DNA of 64,000 nucleotides, from positions 992,001 through 1,056,000 of the forward strand of contig VWND01000075.1 of the NCBI GenBank assembly GCA_009599575.1, written 5' to 3'. Within the stretch, counting starts at the first letter, position 1; every line of letters starts with the position of its first letter. The position numbers were made by a program, and so were the translations under genes. This document shows positions 1 through 10,847 of this stretch, in pieces. The stretch comes from Blumeriella jaapii (taxonomy: Eukaryota > Ascomycota > Leotiomycetes > Helotiales > Drepanopezizaceae). The notes under the pieces are model-generated. The model was not told where the DNA came from, did not search any database, and worked only from the letters and a program-made list of their open reading frames with translations.

Positions 1-18
1 ATTAGTAATAATTTTAAT

Positions 19-216
19 TTAATAAACTAAACTAATTAGTTTAGTACGAAAATTGCCTAGAAATCTTACGATTGCGAATATTTTTTTATCGTATACGACG
101 TAATTTAGCTTTGCGAAAGTTATGATTTTGCTAAAATAAACGATTAAAAGCCAGTCGTTATTATGGAATTGCGAAAGCACAAAAGCTATTACGCCGTCGA
201 AAGCGTCAGTTTCCAA
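19..216 (-). pseudogene. RNase H domain remnant of Gypsy pol (copy A)
   Basis: A 65-codon open stretch. It reads TDAFDGVIAFVLSQ near its start and YFSKIITFAKLNY further on. These match the RNase H segment that follows reverse transcriptase in Ty3/Gypsy pol (usual forms TDASDGVIAGVLSQ and YFSKxMxPAELNY). Several changes, such as Ser to Phe, fit C-to-T RIP mutation. It lies downstream of the RT remnant on the same strand, as expected in one element. It is not functional. Confidence 0.8.
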
Positions 217-623
217 TATGCAAAAAAGATTTTGCCTGTAATATTATAAAACTAATATAATAATAAAAGCTAATATAAAAAGGTCGAAACTCTTTTGACA
301 TTTAAAAATAAAATTATAAAAAACGTTAGCTTTAGTTAAATAAACCAAAGGTTTTGCAATTATATCGTAATCTCGAATAAAACGTCGGTAAAAGTTACAA
401 AAACTAAAAAAGCTTTGTATACCTTTTATAATAATAAAAGACTTTCAATAAGCGACCACGGAGACCTTTTTTAAATTTATTTTTAAGCTTTTAATCGAGA
501 TAATAAAACCTAAGTAACGGGTTCGAATAACGTTAAATTCAGATTTCCGAATATCGGCCTGTAATCTAGCGTCAGCGAGCTTTTAAAGCATTTTGCGAAC
601 GTATATAGCGTGTTTTAAAAAAT

Positions 624-1094
624 CGGACGAATAAATAAAAATATCATTTAAATATACAATGCAAAAATCGTTTAAATAATCGAAAAAACGTCGTTTATAT
701 AACGTTGATAAATTGCGAATTTATTAATAAAGCCAAAAAGTAGCATTTTGCATTTATAAGCGCCGTAACGCGTACGAAACGTCGTTAGCTTTTTACTGGC
801 GGAATTTATTCGAATTTTGTAAAAAGCTTAACGAATATCGAATTTCGTAAAAATTCGCGCTTCCGAAAAACAAGCGAAGATCTTATCGATAAAAAGAAGG
901 AAATAGCGATTCTTACGAGTAATATTATTAAAAGCTCGATAATCGATACAAAAACGCAATAAACCGTCGGGTTTTTTAGCAAAAAGCATTAAAGCAGCGA
1001 AAAAAGCGGTAGAAGATTCGATAAAGCTTTTATCAAAATTATTTTGCAAATAAGTTTTGACAATTTCGAGCTTTGGAATCGACATTTTATACAA
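624..1094 (-). pseudogene. Reverse transcriptase remnant of Gypsy pol (copy A)
   Basis: The open stretch at 828-1094 reads KPDGLLRFCIDYRAFNN and then FTKFDIR. These are the first conserved blocks of Ty3/Gypsy reverse transcriptase (usual form KPDGSLRFCVDYRALN...FTKLDLR). Further along the same strand, near 644-656, the catalytic-loop region reads IVYLNDIFIY where active enzymes have YLDD. One catalytic Asp has therefore become Asn (GAC to AAC), a typical RIP change on the opposite strand. Frame breaks separate the two parts. The enzyme would be inactive. Confidence 0.82.
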
Positions 1095-4000
1095 AAGAAT
1101 GTATTTCAGCTTTTTTTTATTTACAATAAGCTTGATTTTATAATCGTAGGGCCGGTAAAAAGCTAGCTCGTTATTAGCGATTTTAAAAAATACGTATTCG
1201 AAGTCTTTGTATTTCGGAAAAAAAGATTCGAAAAAAGGTTTATTCGAAATTAATTCTGCTAAGCTAATCGAAAAAATCGAAATCGATATTTCGTTGATTT
1301 TGAAACGTTCGAAAAGACTGTGAAATTAGGTTTTAAGAAAAGTGTTATACGTGAGGTTGTCTAGTATTTTGTCGATCTCGTACAAGGAGGTTGAAAACAT
1401 TTCAACTGCTTTTTTTCTGAAAATCAGCTTAAAAGCGTGTGCAGTAATCTGGCAGATAGAAATTAAATAAGCAATAGGCTAAAAAACTCGTTTTCGAACT
1501 AATCGTTTGAAAAGTTTAAAAAGTGGCTGTTTATTTAAACTATCGATTATATTAAACTGAAAAGCTATCGCGGCGAAAGTCTTTTTTCGGTTTTTGGTAT
1601 AATTATTTTTCGTAGAACGAAAAAGCTGTTCTGACGAAAGAAGAAAAAAAAAAGAAGAAATAATAGAAAAAAGATCGGCAGCCTAGGAAAATAATATAAT
1701 TTTTTAAATTATTCTATTAGCGTCGCTATCGAAATTAGCATTGCGAATAAAATTCGATTTTTTCGCGCTTCGCATAGCGTCGTAGGTTTGTTACAATTGA
1801 TTAAGGTTTTTATTACGTTTTATAATATCGTTTTAATAACGAGATTAAATCTTTCGGAAATGCAAATAAAAAATTTTAATATAACGAACGTAAAAGGCTG
1901 TGGAAAAATAAAATTTCGGCTAATAAAGCTTGCGTTTATTATAATTTAATAAAATTTAATATTCGGCCAACCAAGCTTTTTTTAAAATCATATTATAATT
2001 TCCGAAATTAATAATTAAAAAAAAAATAAACGATTATATTCGATTATTAATAATAAAGTTAAAAAGCGTAAAATGCGTAATTAAATGGCTATAAGTTTTA
2101 TTATACTTTTTTACAAAAAAAAAAGCCGGGAAAAATTAAATCAAAAGTTTTAAAAAAAAAAAAAAGGATTTGATTAGCGCCGAATCGATTAACGTATAAT
2201 CGTTCGTTTTAGAATCGGCGAGCGCTTTTACTTTGTACGAAAAGCTATTTTTGATAAATATAACGAGAATTATTAATAAATCGCTATTAAAAAGCTTTCG
2301 AACGTTAAAATAACGTATATCGCGCAATACGTTTAAAAAAAGATTTTGCTTAAGCCTGAGCGTTTTCTCGATTAGCGGAAAAGCTTTTAATTTTTTTGTA
2401 TGCGTTTTGGAAATCGTTTGAAAAAGGGTTTTCGTTTTTACTATTATTATCAAAAGGCGAATCTTCGGCCGGCTCGACCTCGTTTATATTTATCAGCCTG
2501 AGAAAGCTTTTGGGTGGAACCGAGGATCGGCCCGTAAAAGGTCGTGCAGATTGGCCTCGAATCTTTTGATATGGAATAAAAAACGAACGTTATCGTTGGT
2601 TCGATCGAAAAAGTAAAACGTCAAAAAGAGCGTTTTGGCGTAAAAAAAAAGGAAAAACAAAGGGCTAAAAAAAAGCCTGTGAAACACTTGGACGACTCTC
2701 GTACGTACGATTTGACTCGTAGTACGCTTTGGTTAAAAACCTACCATTTTGATAAATAGTAAACTTAATAAAACGATTCGCGTATAAAATTCGTTTCGCT
2801 AATTGATTTTGTTTTTTTTAACGGACGGCGGTAAGCCAATTTTTAAAAATCGTTGTACGCGCTTATTCTAAATGCAGCTTTTTTCGTAAACGCTTTGGTA
2901 TTTTATTGCGAAAAGCGTTCCGAAGCTATTTGTCGGTTCGTATTTAAGCGTTCGCTGCGAAAATGAAAAATCGCAAATAAAATCGCTAAAAGTCGTCGTG
3001 CGTATTTATTATAAGCATTTTAAATTCGTTTTCGGCCTTTTAAACGTCGAAAAAGTCGGCTAGGAAATTAGCGATTTTTTTTATTAATTTTTCGGAAAAT
3101 GTAAAATCGGAACGGTTAAAATACGCGGGGTCAGAAACTCTTTTGCTACGCTTTCGGTCTGATCGAATATATAATTTTTGCGAGATCGATCGCTAACGAA
3201 GTAATCGTAATAGAATTCGAGGTTGTCGAAAACTTTAATTTTTTAGTAGCGTGCTTTATAATTTTTATTATTATTTAATTTAAACTTAAGGTTCGGAACG
3301 CGCTTTATGCGAGCTAATCGAAAGTCAGCAAATAAATGGAAATTATAGCGTTTAAAAAGCGCGCTAAAGTTTTGGCTATTATAAGAAAATCCAAAGAAAA
3401 TTCGCGAAAAGCGTGAAAGTTGATCTGCGGCGTTTGTTGATTAAAATAAAACGTTGCGAAAAGGAGCAGCAGATTCGCGACTGACAAAAGTACGTTCGAT
3501 AAATTTTATCAAACGCTTTAATTAAAAAGTCTGTCGCAGTCGTATAATTTCCAAAAGTTATCGTTTATGCTTTTGCGCTTTTTTCAGTTGATTTTGCAAA
3601 AGTTTCAACTAAACGCTTTCAGCGCTAAGCTGCGAGAAGGTGGCAGGCGAAATGGTTAGTGCTCTGCCTTTTCTTTTGTTTTTTTTTTTTCGGAAGGAAA
3701 ACTGTTTTTCAAAAAAAGAAGCTTTTGGGAGAAGCTGCTTCTTCGCTGATTAAAAGGAGGGGGGTTGGGGTGTAATAGCAGGAGCTGAAAAGCTCTGCTG
3801 AGGGGAAGATCGTTAAACAAATGCCATCCTTCGCGAAGTGCGGAAATAAGCCTTTTCACGACCGGTCGATCATTTTGGTATAATCCGTAAGAAATTCGAA
3901 AAGAAAAATAATTTACGCCGTCGCTAACGTAGAAAAAGAGTTATTAATAATATAACGATTTAATCAGTCGAAAAGCTGAGAAATCAATTAATTGGTCGCC

Positions 4001-4153
4001 GTGTTTATATAGTATAAAAAACGAGCTTTTAGTTTTGTAACAAAAATATTTATTTAAAATTAACAATTGCAAAAAGCAGAAGTTGTTAAAAAAAAAAAGC
4101 TTTATATATATGAATAGTTTTCACAGTTAATGGAAAAACCCACCAGAAGACCA

Positions 4154-4209
4154 GGGAGCTTGCAGCTATACGTAGTTGCTGGGGAGCTTGCAGCTATACG
4201 TAGTTGCTG
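4154..4209. repeat. Perfect 28-bp tandem duplication in the RIP block
   Basis: The sequence beginning gggagcttgcagctatacgt occurs twice with no gap and no mismatch: 4154-4181 and 4182-4209. The surrounding patch (about 4135-4245) has much higher GC and keeps CA/TG dinucleotides, unlike its neighbours. It is followed by gtgac...gtcac short inverted ends (about 4212-4245). It lies between the two retroelement remnants and might be an LTR or a small late insertion. Confidence 0.85.
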
Positions 4210-5677
4210 GGGTGACACGAGAGGTGGCAACAAAGTGAATTGTCACAGAAATCTTTTTTGTTAAAAGCGTTTAATAAGTTTGTGATTAAATTAAATAAAA
4301 TGCTATTTTATAATCGCGTTAAAACGGGTAATAAGTATAATTTTTTATTTATTTTTAATCTAAAAGATTTGTTTTTTTTATAAGCGATGCAAAAAAAAAT
4401 ATAATTTTCGATATTTGCGATTATTTCCGGCCAATAAAATAAGCGTTTTAAAAATAACGTGATTTTGTCGCGTCCGAAATAATCTGCCGTCGGATTATCG
4501 TGAAATTTTTTTAAAAGTCGCTTTTTAAAAATAAAATCTGGTGGAATATAAAACTTTAAACTTTTGTATATTTATATATTATCGATTAATAAAAAGTCGG
4601 TGCCGAAAAGGTTTTCGTAAAAGCGTTGCGTATATTTAATATCGAAAATAATGCTTTTTAAAAAGGTTTTTAATATTTCTGGGTTTGTTTCGTATTCGTT
4701 ATTTTTTGTAATTAAAAGGTTATTTTCCCGTATTTAATTATATTATATTTCTTTTAGCTTCAATTTCGCGCTTTCGATTCTTTTTCTAATTAATTTTTTA
4801 ACCGTAATGCAAATCAGATGTAAAACGTTTTTTTTGTTTTTTTTTAGCAATAATAGTTTATTCAGGCCTTCGATCGTGGCCGAATATAACAAAAGTTTAA
4901 TAAATTCGAAAGGTTTTTAAGCGTAATCCGGCTTTTTTAAAAAAAGCGTCAGCCGGATTTTTCGAATTCGTTTTATAAATAATTTCGAAATCGATCGTAA
5001 AAAGCGTTATGGCCCATTTAGCTTATCGTCGAATTAAAATACGAATAATTATAAAATATTTCAAATTGTTATAATTAAAAATAATAATAATTTTATAACG
5101 TGCGCCTTTTAAATAATATCGCCAGTATTTAACCGATTTTATAATCGCCAAAAAGTTTTTGGTCGAACGTCGTATAATTAACTTTTGTAAATATAAATTT
5201 TCGGAAAAAAAAAACGCGATTAAATAAAAATAAATATCGTTTTATCGTTAAAATATAATTCTTGCGAATACGATAATAAATACGTCGTATTCGAGCCAGA
5301 TTTTTAAATTTAGGTCGAAGTATATCAGCAAAAGGGTTTTGTTAAAAGCTTTTTGCAATTCGTAAAAAGACTTAATGGCCTCGTTATTCCAGGCGAAAAA
5401 AGCTTTGCTTTTTAATAACTTAATTATTTTCGTAGCGATTTAAATTATAATAATAAATAAACCTTCGGTAAAAATTGCAAAATCCGAGAAAAAACAATGT
5501 TTTTTTGGCTATAATAAAAATTGGCTATTAATTAATCGTATTTATTTTTTTTTTTATTTATATCTACGCCGGAGAAAAATATTATAAAATCAAAAAATTT
5601 TATTTCAGTCGTGTTAAATTCGTACTTTTTTAGCTTGTAATATAATTTGGGCGTTAAAAAAAGCGTTTAAAACAGTT

Positions 5678-6070
5678 TTAATATATTCGGGTGTAAATAT
5701 ATTCGTTATCGAAATAAATTAATATATTATTTAAATAAATTATAACGAATATATCTACGAAATTTTTAAAAATTCTGTTAATATAAGCTTGGAAAATCGC
5801 TGAAGCGTTGTATAAACCGAAAAGCATAACCAGGTATTTAAAAAAGCTAAATCGGATACGAAAAGCCGTTTTCCATTTATGTTTTTTTGCTATGCGAATC
5901 AAATTAAAATCTTATCGCAAATCGAATTTAATAAAAATTTTAACTTTGCCTAGGCGATTAAAAATTTCGGAAATCAAAAAAAATTAAATATCGGTTTAGA
6001 ATTATAACGGCGTTTTAATCCGCGATAATCCACGCAAAATCTTAATGCGCCGTTTTTTTTAGTCGTATAA
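5678..6070 (-). pseudogene. Reverse transcriptase remnant of Gypsy pol (copy B)
   Basis: Near 6,010-6,060 the minus strand reads NGALRFCVDYRGLK, the first RT block. The open stretch 5,678-5,902 continues with KTAFRIRF, YLVMLFGLYNASAIFQAYIN and VIIYLNNILIY. These correspond to the Gypsy RT blocks KTAFRTRYGxFEYxVMPFGLTNAPATFQ and YLDDILIYS. The catalytic YLDD is YLNN here (5,726-5,737), so both active-site Asp residues have been lost to Asn. The block 1 wording (CVDYRGL) differs from copy A (CIDYRAF), which suggests a second family. Confidence 0.85.
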
Positions 6071-7053
6071 AACAATAGTACGGCGGTTTTAGACTTTAAT
6101 AATCGAATAAATTCTTGGTTTTGCATTTATATTAAATAATTTTTTCAGCATTTTTAGTTTTTTTTTCAGAAAGATTATATAACGGATCGTATAAAAGTTT
6201 GATATCGGGTCGGAAATGGATTTCGTAATTAAAACCGAAACGTTCGAATAAAAGGACTTAGGATTTTGATTTGCTAAAAACCGTATTTTTGAATTCGAAG
6301 TATTTTTTTAATAATCGGACTTTTTTTTTTTGTTATTTAAAATCAGATTAAATAGTTTTTTTGTAAATTTGTAAAAGTTCCGGAATTTAATTTAATAAGC
6401 AAAAGTTTCGCTAATAAAATAATTTATCGATTTCGCGGCGTCGTTTATTAAAAATATATATTCGTCCGTTGTTATAATATTATATAAAATGTTTTGGTCG
6501 GAAAAGTAATCCGGTTTTAAATTAAGTTTTCCCGATTTTTAATCGACGATCAAATTATATTATTCGAGCTAAAATCGTCCGAAGATAAAATTCGCGAAAT
6601 ATATATTTATTTTTTTAAAATTTTGTAAACCGAGCGATTTTATTACGTAATAATTTGCGAATATTTAAATTATGCCGTTATCGCAAACCGGTGCAAATTT
6701 TCGGCTTTAAGCGTTTTTAATTAAAAGGCAAAGATTGATTTTAATGCTGAAATAAATAAACGATAGAATTGCGTTTTTAATAAAGTTTTTAATAGCGCTA
6801 TAATTTACGATAACGTCGAATTTTTTAAAATTTTCGTTTTCGTTTTTAATAATTATCGGTATAAAATATAAATTAAAATTAATAATTATATTAAGCAAAT
6901 CGTTTAAATATAAAAATATAATAACAAATATCGTTAATAGCAATTTGTCGTTGGTTTCGGCCTCGTTTAAATTATTTAAAAAAATCTGTATAACGGAGTT
7001 TTTGCTTAAAATTCCCGTCGCTCCTAACGGCGAATAAGATTTTCGTTTTTTAA

Positions 7054-7110
7054 ACACTTTTATATTATATGCCCGGTGCTTTCGCAGTTGAAGCAGGCGT
7101 TAGCAGCATT
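7054..7110 (-). pseudogene. Gag CCHC zinc-knuckle remnant (copy B)
   Basis: The minus strand reads ACFNCESTGHII, a stop codon, then KC. That keeps the full spacing C-x2-C-x4-H-x4-C of a retroviral-type zinc knuckle, with one TAA inside the last x4 interval. This motif binds nucleic acid and usually sits near the C-terminus of Gypsy Gag. It fixes the orientation of copy B and shows that gag lies to the right of pol. Confidence 0.8.
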
Positions 7111-8640
7111 CGAAATTTCTTTTTCTTTTTTTTATTTATTTCGGAATATCGGAAACGCTTTTTAGCGTTGTCGAAACAAATAATTAATAATAAACGAGAT
7201 TTTAAAATAATCGAAGTGTTTTTTAATAAAAACGCTGCTATTACTTTTTAAATTGCTTTTGTTTCCGAAATCGAAATAAATTTTTTTTTCCGAAAACAAG
7301 CTTGTTTCGCTCCGGATATATTTTTCAGCTTTTAAAACGCAGTTTTTTATTTGCGCGTAAATAATTAACAAAAAGCTTCGAATCAGATCGTAAATACTTT
7401 TAAAAATCGAGCGTATTAATTTCATTCGGTATCGTAACAAAACAGCCTGTTTTTCGTAGCGCTAAAAGGTTTTTTATAAAACGGTTTCGAAATAATTAAT
7501 AAAATCGATTATAAATTAAATAGCGAATATCTGATATCGTTCCATTTTTTTATCAGCTTCGACCGAATTCTTAATCCGGGCGTATTTTTAATAAAGCCAG
7601 GCTTTCAGAAAAACCTAGGTTATAAATTTATCGATTTTTAAAAAATTTTTATAATAAATTCGGATATATACGATCCGTTTTTTAATTAAATCGGATAAGT
7701 AATTTTTTCGCGGTTAAAACTTATAAATCCGATCGGAAAATGCTTTTTTTAGCGAAGTAATTTTTTATTTTCAATAGCTAATACTTAATATCGTTTTTAA
7801 AAAAAAATAAAAATTAATAATAATTTCGATTTAAAAAAGTTTTTAAATCGTTATAATATATAATTAGCAGAAAAAAAAATTGGCGAATTCGGCTTTTGAA
7901 ATAATCGGTTCGCTTTTTTAAATTTTGTAAAAATTAAAAGCGAAGTAAAAATAATAATAATATTATAAAAGCTTGGTTATTAAATAATAAATCTTTAAAA
8001 AAAAGACAGATTGCGGTAAAAGTTAAAAGCAATTTGATTTAATTCCGAAAAATACAAAAGCTTTAGCAAAAGATCGTTAAAGCTTTATTTGCTAAGCTTT
8101 TATAATTGCGAATTTAGCTTTTATAATTTTAATTCTTTCGCGTTCTGCTTTTAATTAAGTTTTAATACGTAAAAAAGTTTCGGAACGAAAAAAAAAAAAG
8201 TTGCGTAATCGTTCGTTAGCGGCAAAAAATTGCGAAATAAATTAAAACAAAAAGGAAAAAAAATCGGAAAATGAAAAGCTATCGTCGGTCTGGTTTTCGT
8301 AATTATCGTCTGCCTCGGTCGTTATATTATCTGACGTTCGAATGCTTAGTAAAACAATATTAATAAAATTAAGATTTTGGCTTGGAAAATATTTTTTTTT
8401 TTAAAACTTATTAAATTTTTTCTTTCGTTGCGAATTAATCGTAAAGCCGATCGGTTTTTTACCAAAATTTAAAATCTAAAATATGCGAAGTTGAGTAAAT
8501 AATAAAAAAAAATGCTTGCCGGCCGATTCTGAAAAAAAAATTCAAAATATCAGAATGCATCAAAAGATAAATTAAAAAACAAAGCATTTATTTAATTAAT
8601 ATACTAAATCTTAGAAATTTAAAAAAATACAAAAAATCCG

Positions 8641-8780
8641 TTTGATTATATTCTTGGATCCATCTGGGTCGTGCCTGCTCGGGCCACTGACCGAAAGCCG
8701 AAGGCCGAAGGCCGTTCGGCAAGGTCTCGGCCAAAGGCCGAGAACTTGGACCGTGCCCTCTGACAAAACGATTGTTTTAT
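8641..8780. repeat. GC-rich palindromic island in AT-rich block
   Basis: About 140 bp of high GC interrupt the AT-rich block. The island contains repeated 'ggccgaa' units (8,697-8,715) and a perfect hairpin: tctcggcc at 8,725-8,732, a 3-nt loop, and ggccgaga at 8,736-8,743. CA dinucleotides survive. It may be the end of copy B's 5' LTR or a small unrelated insertion. I cannot tell which. Confidence 0.6.
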
Positions 8781-9580
8781 TATTATTTAGCGATCAAAAC
8801 CATTTATAAAAATTACGAATAATATTACGTTAAGTATAATTATACCGACGCTGAATTGCGTTGCAAATGCAAAAAGCTTAAAATCCTATTGCATTTAATA
8901 TTATGCCGCCGCGCGCGATCAAACGTTTTTTTAATTAATTAAAAAAAACTCGATTAAACGTTTTTTTCCGAACCGAGCGAAAAGCCGTAATATTTCTTAA
9001 AAATCTGCTCCGCGAGCTAAAGGATTTTATAACGTTTCTACGCGTTATTATTATAATTTTTTAAATATAATTAATTTTGTTATACGTATACTATTTGTTC
9101 TGATCGAATATAATTCGAATAAAATAAACTGCGTACGGCCGCGCGAAGCGACGTTACAGCGGAGCGAATACTATTATATATATTTGTATAACGAATGCTT
9201 TTTTATTTTAATAAACGCAAGCTTGTTTTTAGCTTTTGGTTTTTAGATTCGGATATTTAAATATTTCTTTTTTTTTTTTTTTTTTTTCGGCCTATTGGCT
9301 ATATTATTATGCGTTTCTACGCAACCGACAGATTATATTTTAATCGGTGCCGTATGCATATTTCTTAAGCTTTTTTCTGAGCTTTACGCTTATATTTTTT
9401 ATTAACGGACTATCGCAAAAAGCGGCGAAAAGCGTAGTCGACAGCAGCTTTAGCTGTATTAATACGAACTGCTTTCGGAGTCGTATTTTGTATTTAATTC
9501 CTTAGCTTAGCACGTCTCCGTATCCCCTGGAAGGTCCTAGGAAGGCAGCCTCTCGGCTGCACTCCGCTAGACGTTAATTA
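8781..9580. other. AT-rich remainder of the repeat block, no gene seen
   Basis: RIP-like AT-rich DNA with no open frame of note. It becomes progressively less AT-rich after about 9,480, where ordinary-composition sequence begins (cctggaaggtcctaggaagg). The AT/GC switch lies at about 9,480-9,580. It may be the edge of a heterochromatic block. Confidence 0.6.
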
Positions 9581-9581
9581 A

Positions 9582-9611
<30 letters not shown>
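9582..9611. repeat. (TAC)n microsatellite at the AT/GC boundary
   Basis: About ten uninterrupted TAC units lie exactly at the change from the AT-rich repeat block to normal-GC DNA. Confidence 0.95.
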
Positions 9612-9615
<4 letters not shown>

Positions 9616-10847
9616 TCCTAGCTAGCTATTCGAAACACACTGTTCCATTGTGAATACCCAGCTTGCTTATCATACAAGTACACCTATCTGCACCCCCCGC
9701 TTCCTGTTCAGGATTCACATGAAATCCTCACGTGAAATATCTTCAATACTCTTGCCCGCCTATCCTCCCCTACTCACTCACCTAGCCCACTTCACGTCCC
9801 CCATCCCAGAAAGCGAAGCCAAGAAAAAAAAAAAAAAGAAAAAAAAACAGAGCCAAACACATCTTCGAGCACAAATCAGCAGCCCCAACAAAAACCCGAC
9901 ACTTGCCCATCTCGCCATCACCCCCTTTAAGCTCAAGCTCAAGGAACCATGTAAACCGACCATTCATACGGAGGAGGAGGGAAAAGCCCACCCCTCCCTA
10001 TCGAAAATCTATTCCCTCTACCTATCTTTGTGTCTCCAAACACGTCACACGTTGTTCTCCCCACCATCTATCACACATATCCACCCATCGAAATTCACAA
10101 CCCAATATCTAGCTTACTTTTTTTTTTTTTCACCCTCTTCCCCCCCCCCCCCCCTTCCCCCTTGCCTCCGCACAAAAAGCTACCAGTAACACAAAACCGA
10201 GAGAGAGGGCCCAAGAGGAGGAGGAGGAAATGTTGACCCGCTTTCAGGACACGGGGTCTGTCCATCCACGCATGCTCACGAGGGGGGGGGGGGGGGGTTC
10301 CTGAGATAGCAGCGCGGCAGGAGTGTCGGTGCGATGTCAGTGATATGTGCATACGGTAGCTGGGAGAAGACGGTACTTGGTCAGTATGTAGAACCTGTGA
10401 AGGACATGGCGATGTGGAATCTAGGAGGGACACGTGATGCTGTCAAAGCGGGTGTGGGATTGGAAGGGATGCAGTGAAATGGTGTTTAGACGAATGAGGG
10501 AGGGTTTGAGGGGATGAGTAGATATGAGGATTTTCAGGCGTGTGTGGAAGGGATCTCTGGCTCTAGGGACCCGGGGCAGATTGGTAGAGACGAGGATTGG
10601 TGCTGGGGTTGAGAAAGTTGATTTTGTCGTTTTTATGGGTATTTATTTACCTTTACGTTGCTGGACTTGATTTGACATCAATGCCCAGACTGCTGTCGGT
10701 TGGTTTCGGAAGCTGCTAGCATCGCCAGTTGCAACCTGGTGGAAGTTCCTTTCGGGCGATTGGAGACTGAAGGTGATATCAAATTCACAGGAGGCTCAAG
10801 GCAGTGAGGTGAGATAATGCAGACCCCCATGTTCCCACCACTCCAAC
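9612..10847. other. Intergenic, low-complexity, no gene supported
   Basis: Contains A-rich, T-rich, C15-type (about 10,139-10,153) and G-rich (about 10,281-10,297) runs. Open frames here are low-complexity (poly-Lys, Ser/Pro-rich) and show no domain. The end probably includes the 3' UTR of the minus-strand ABH1-like gene. Confidence 0.6.

Larger units (their letters stand above)
1..3600 (-). mobile_element. Degenerate Ty3/Gypsy retrotransposon, copy A
   Basis: AT-rich DNA with no intact gene. On the minus strand, fragments of reverse transcriptase (about 620-1094) and RNase H (19-216) lie in the order expected for a Ty3/Gypsy pol gene, so the element runs right to left and continues past the window edge. 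Stops and frame breaks are dense. CA and TG dinucleotides look scarce, while TA is abundant and CG is kept (many 'cgaa' and 'tcg' strings). That is the pattern left by RIP, which changes CpA to TpA in fungal repeats. The right boundary is not seen; 3,600 is only where recognisable AT-rich pol/gag-like sequence gives way to a more GC-rich patch (3,580-3,860). No LTR could be delimited by eye. Its RT motif differs from copy B, so these are two families. Confidence 0.75.
4260..8640 (-). mobile_element. Degenerate Ty3/Gypsy retrotransposon, copy B
   Basis: AT-rich DNA read on the minus strand from right to left. A gag zinc-knuckle remnant lies near 7,054-7,110, followed by reverse transcriptase fragments at 5,678-6,070. 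The order gag then RT matches an LTR retrotransposon on the minus strand. Integrase should lie at about 4,300-5,000 but I cannot recognise it. Dense stops, scarce CA/TG and retained CG again point to RIP. A GC-rich island at 8,641-8,780 sits where the left (5') LTR would be, and the duplicated patch at 4,154-4,209 lies near the expected 3' end, but I could not align the two as LTRs. The boundaries are approximate. Confidence 0.72.

Noticed and set aside
3656..3859. 67-codon open frame in a GC-richer patch of the repeat block
   Set aside because: Low-complexity, no domain, and it sits between retroelement fragments; best seen as less-mutated repeat DNA.
9650..10189. 179-codon open frame with poly-Lys and poly-Pro runs
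   Set aside because: Product of A- and C-rich simple sequence, no splice context or domain.
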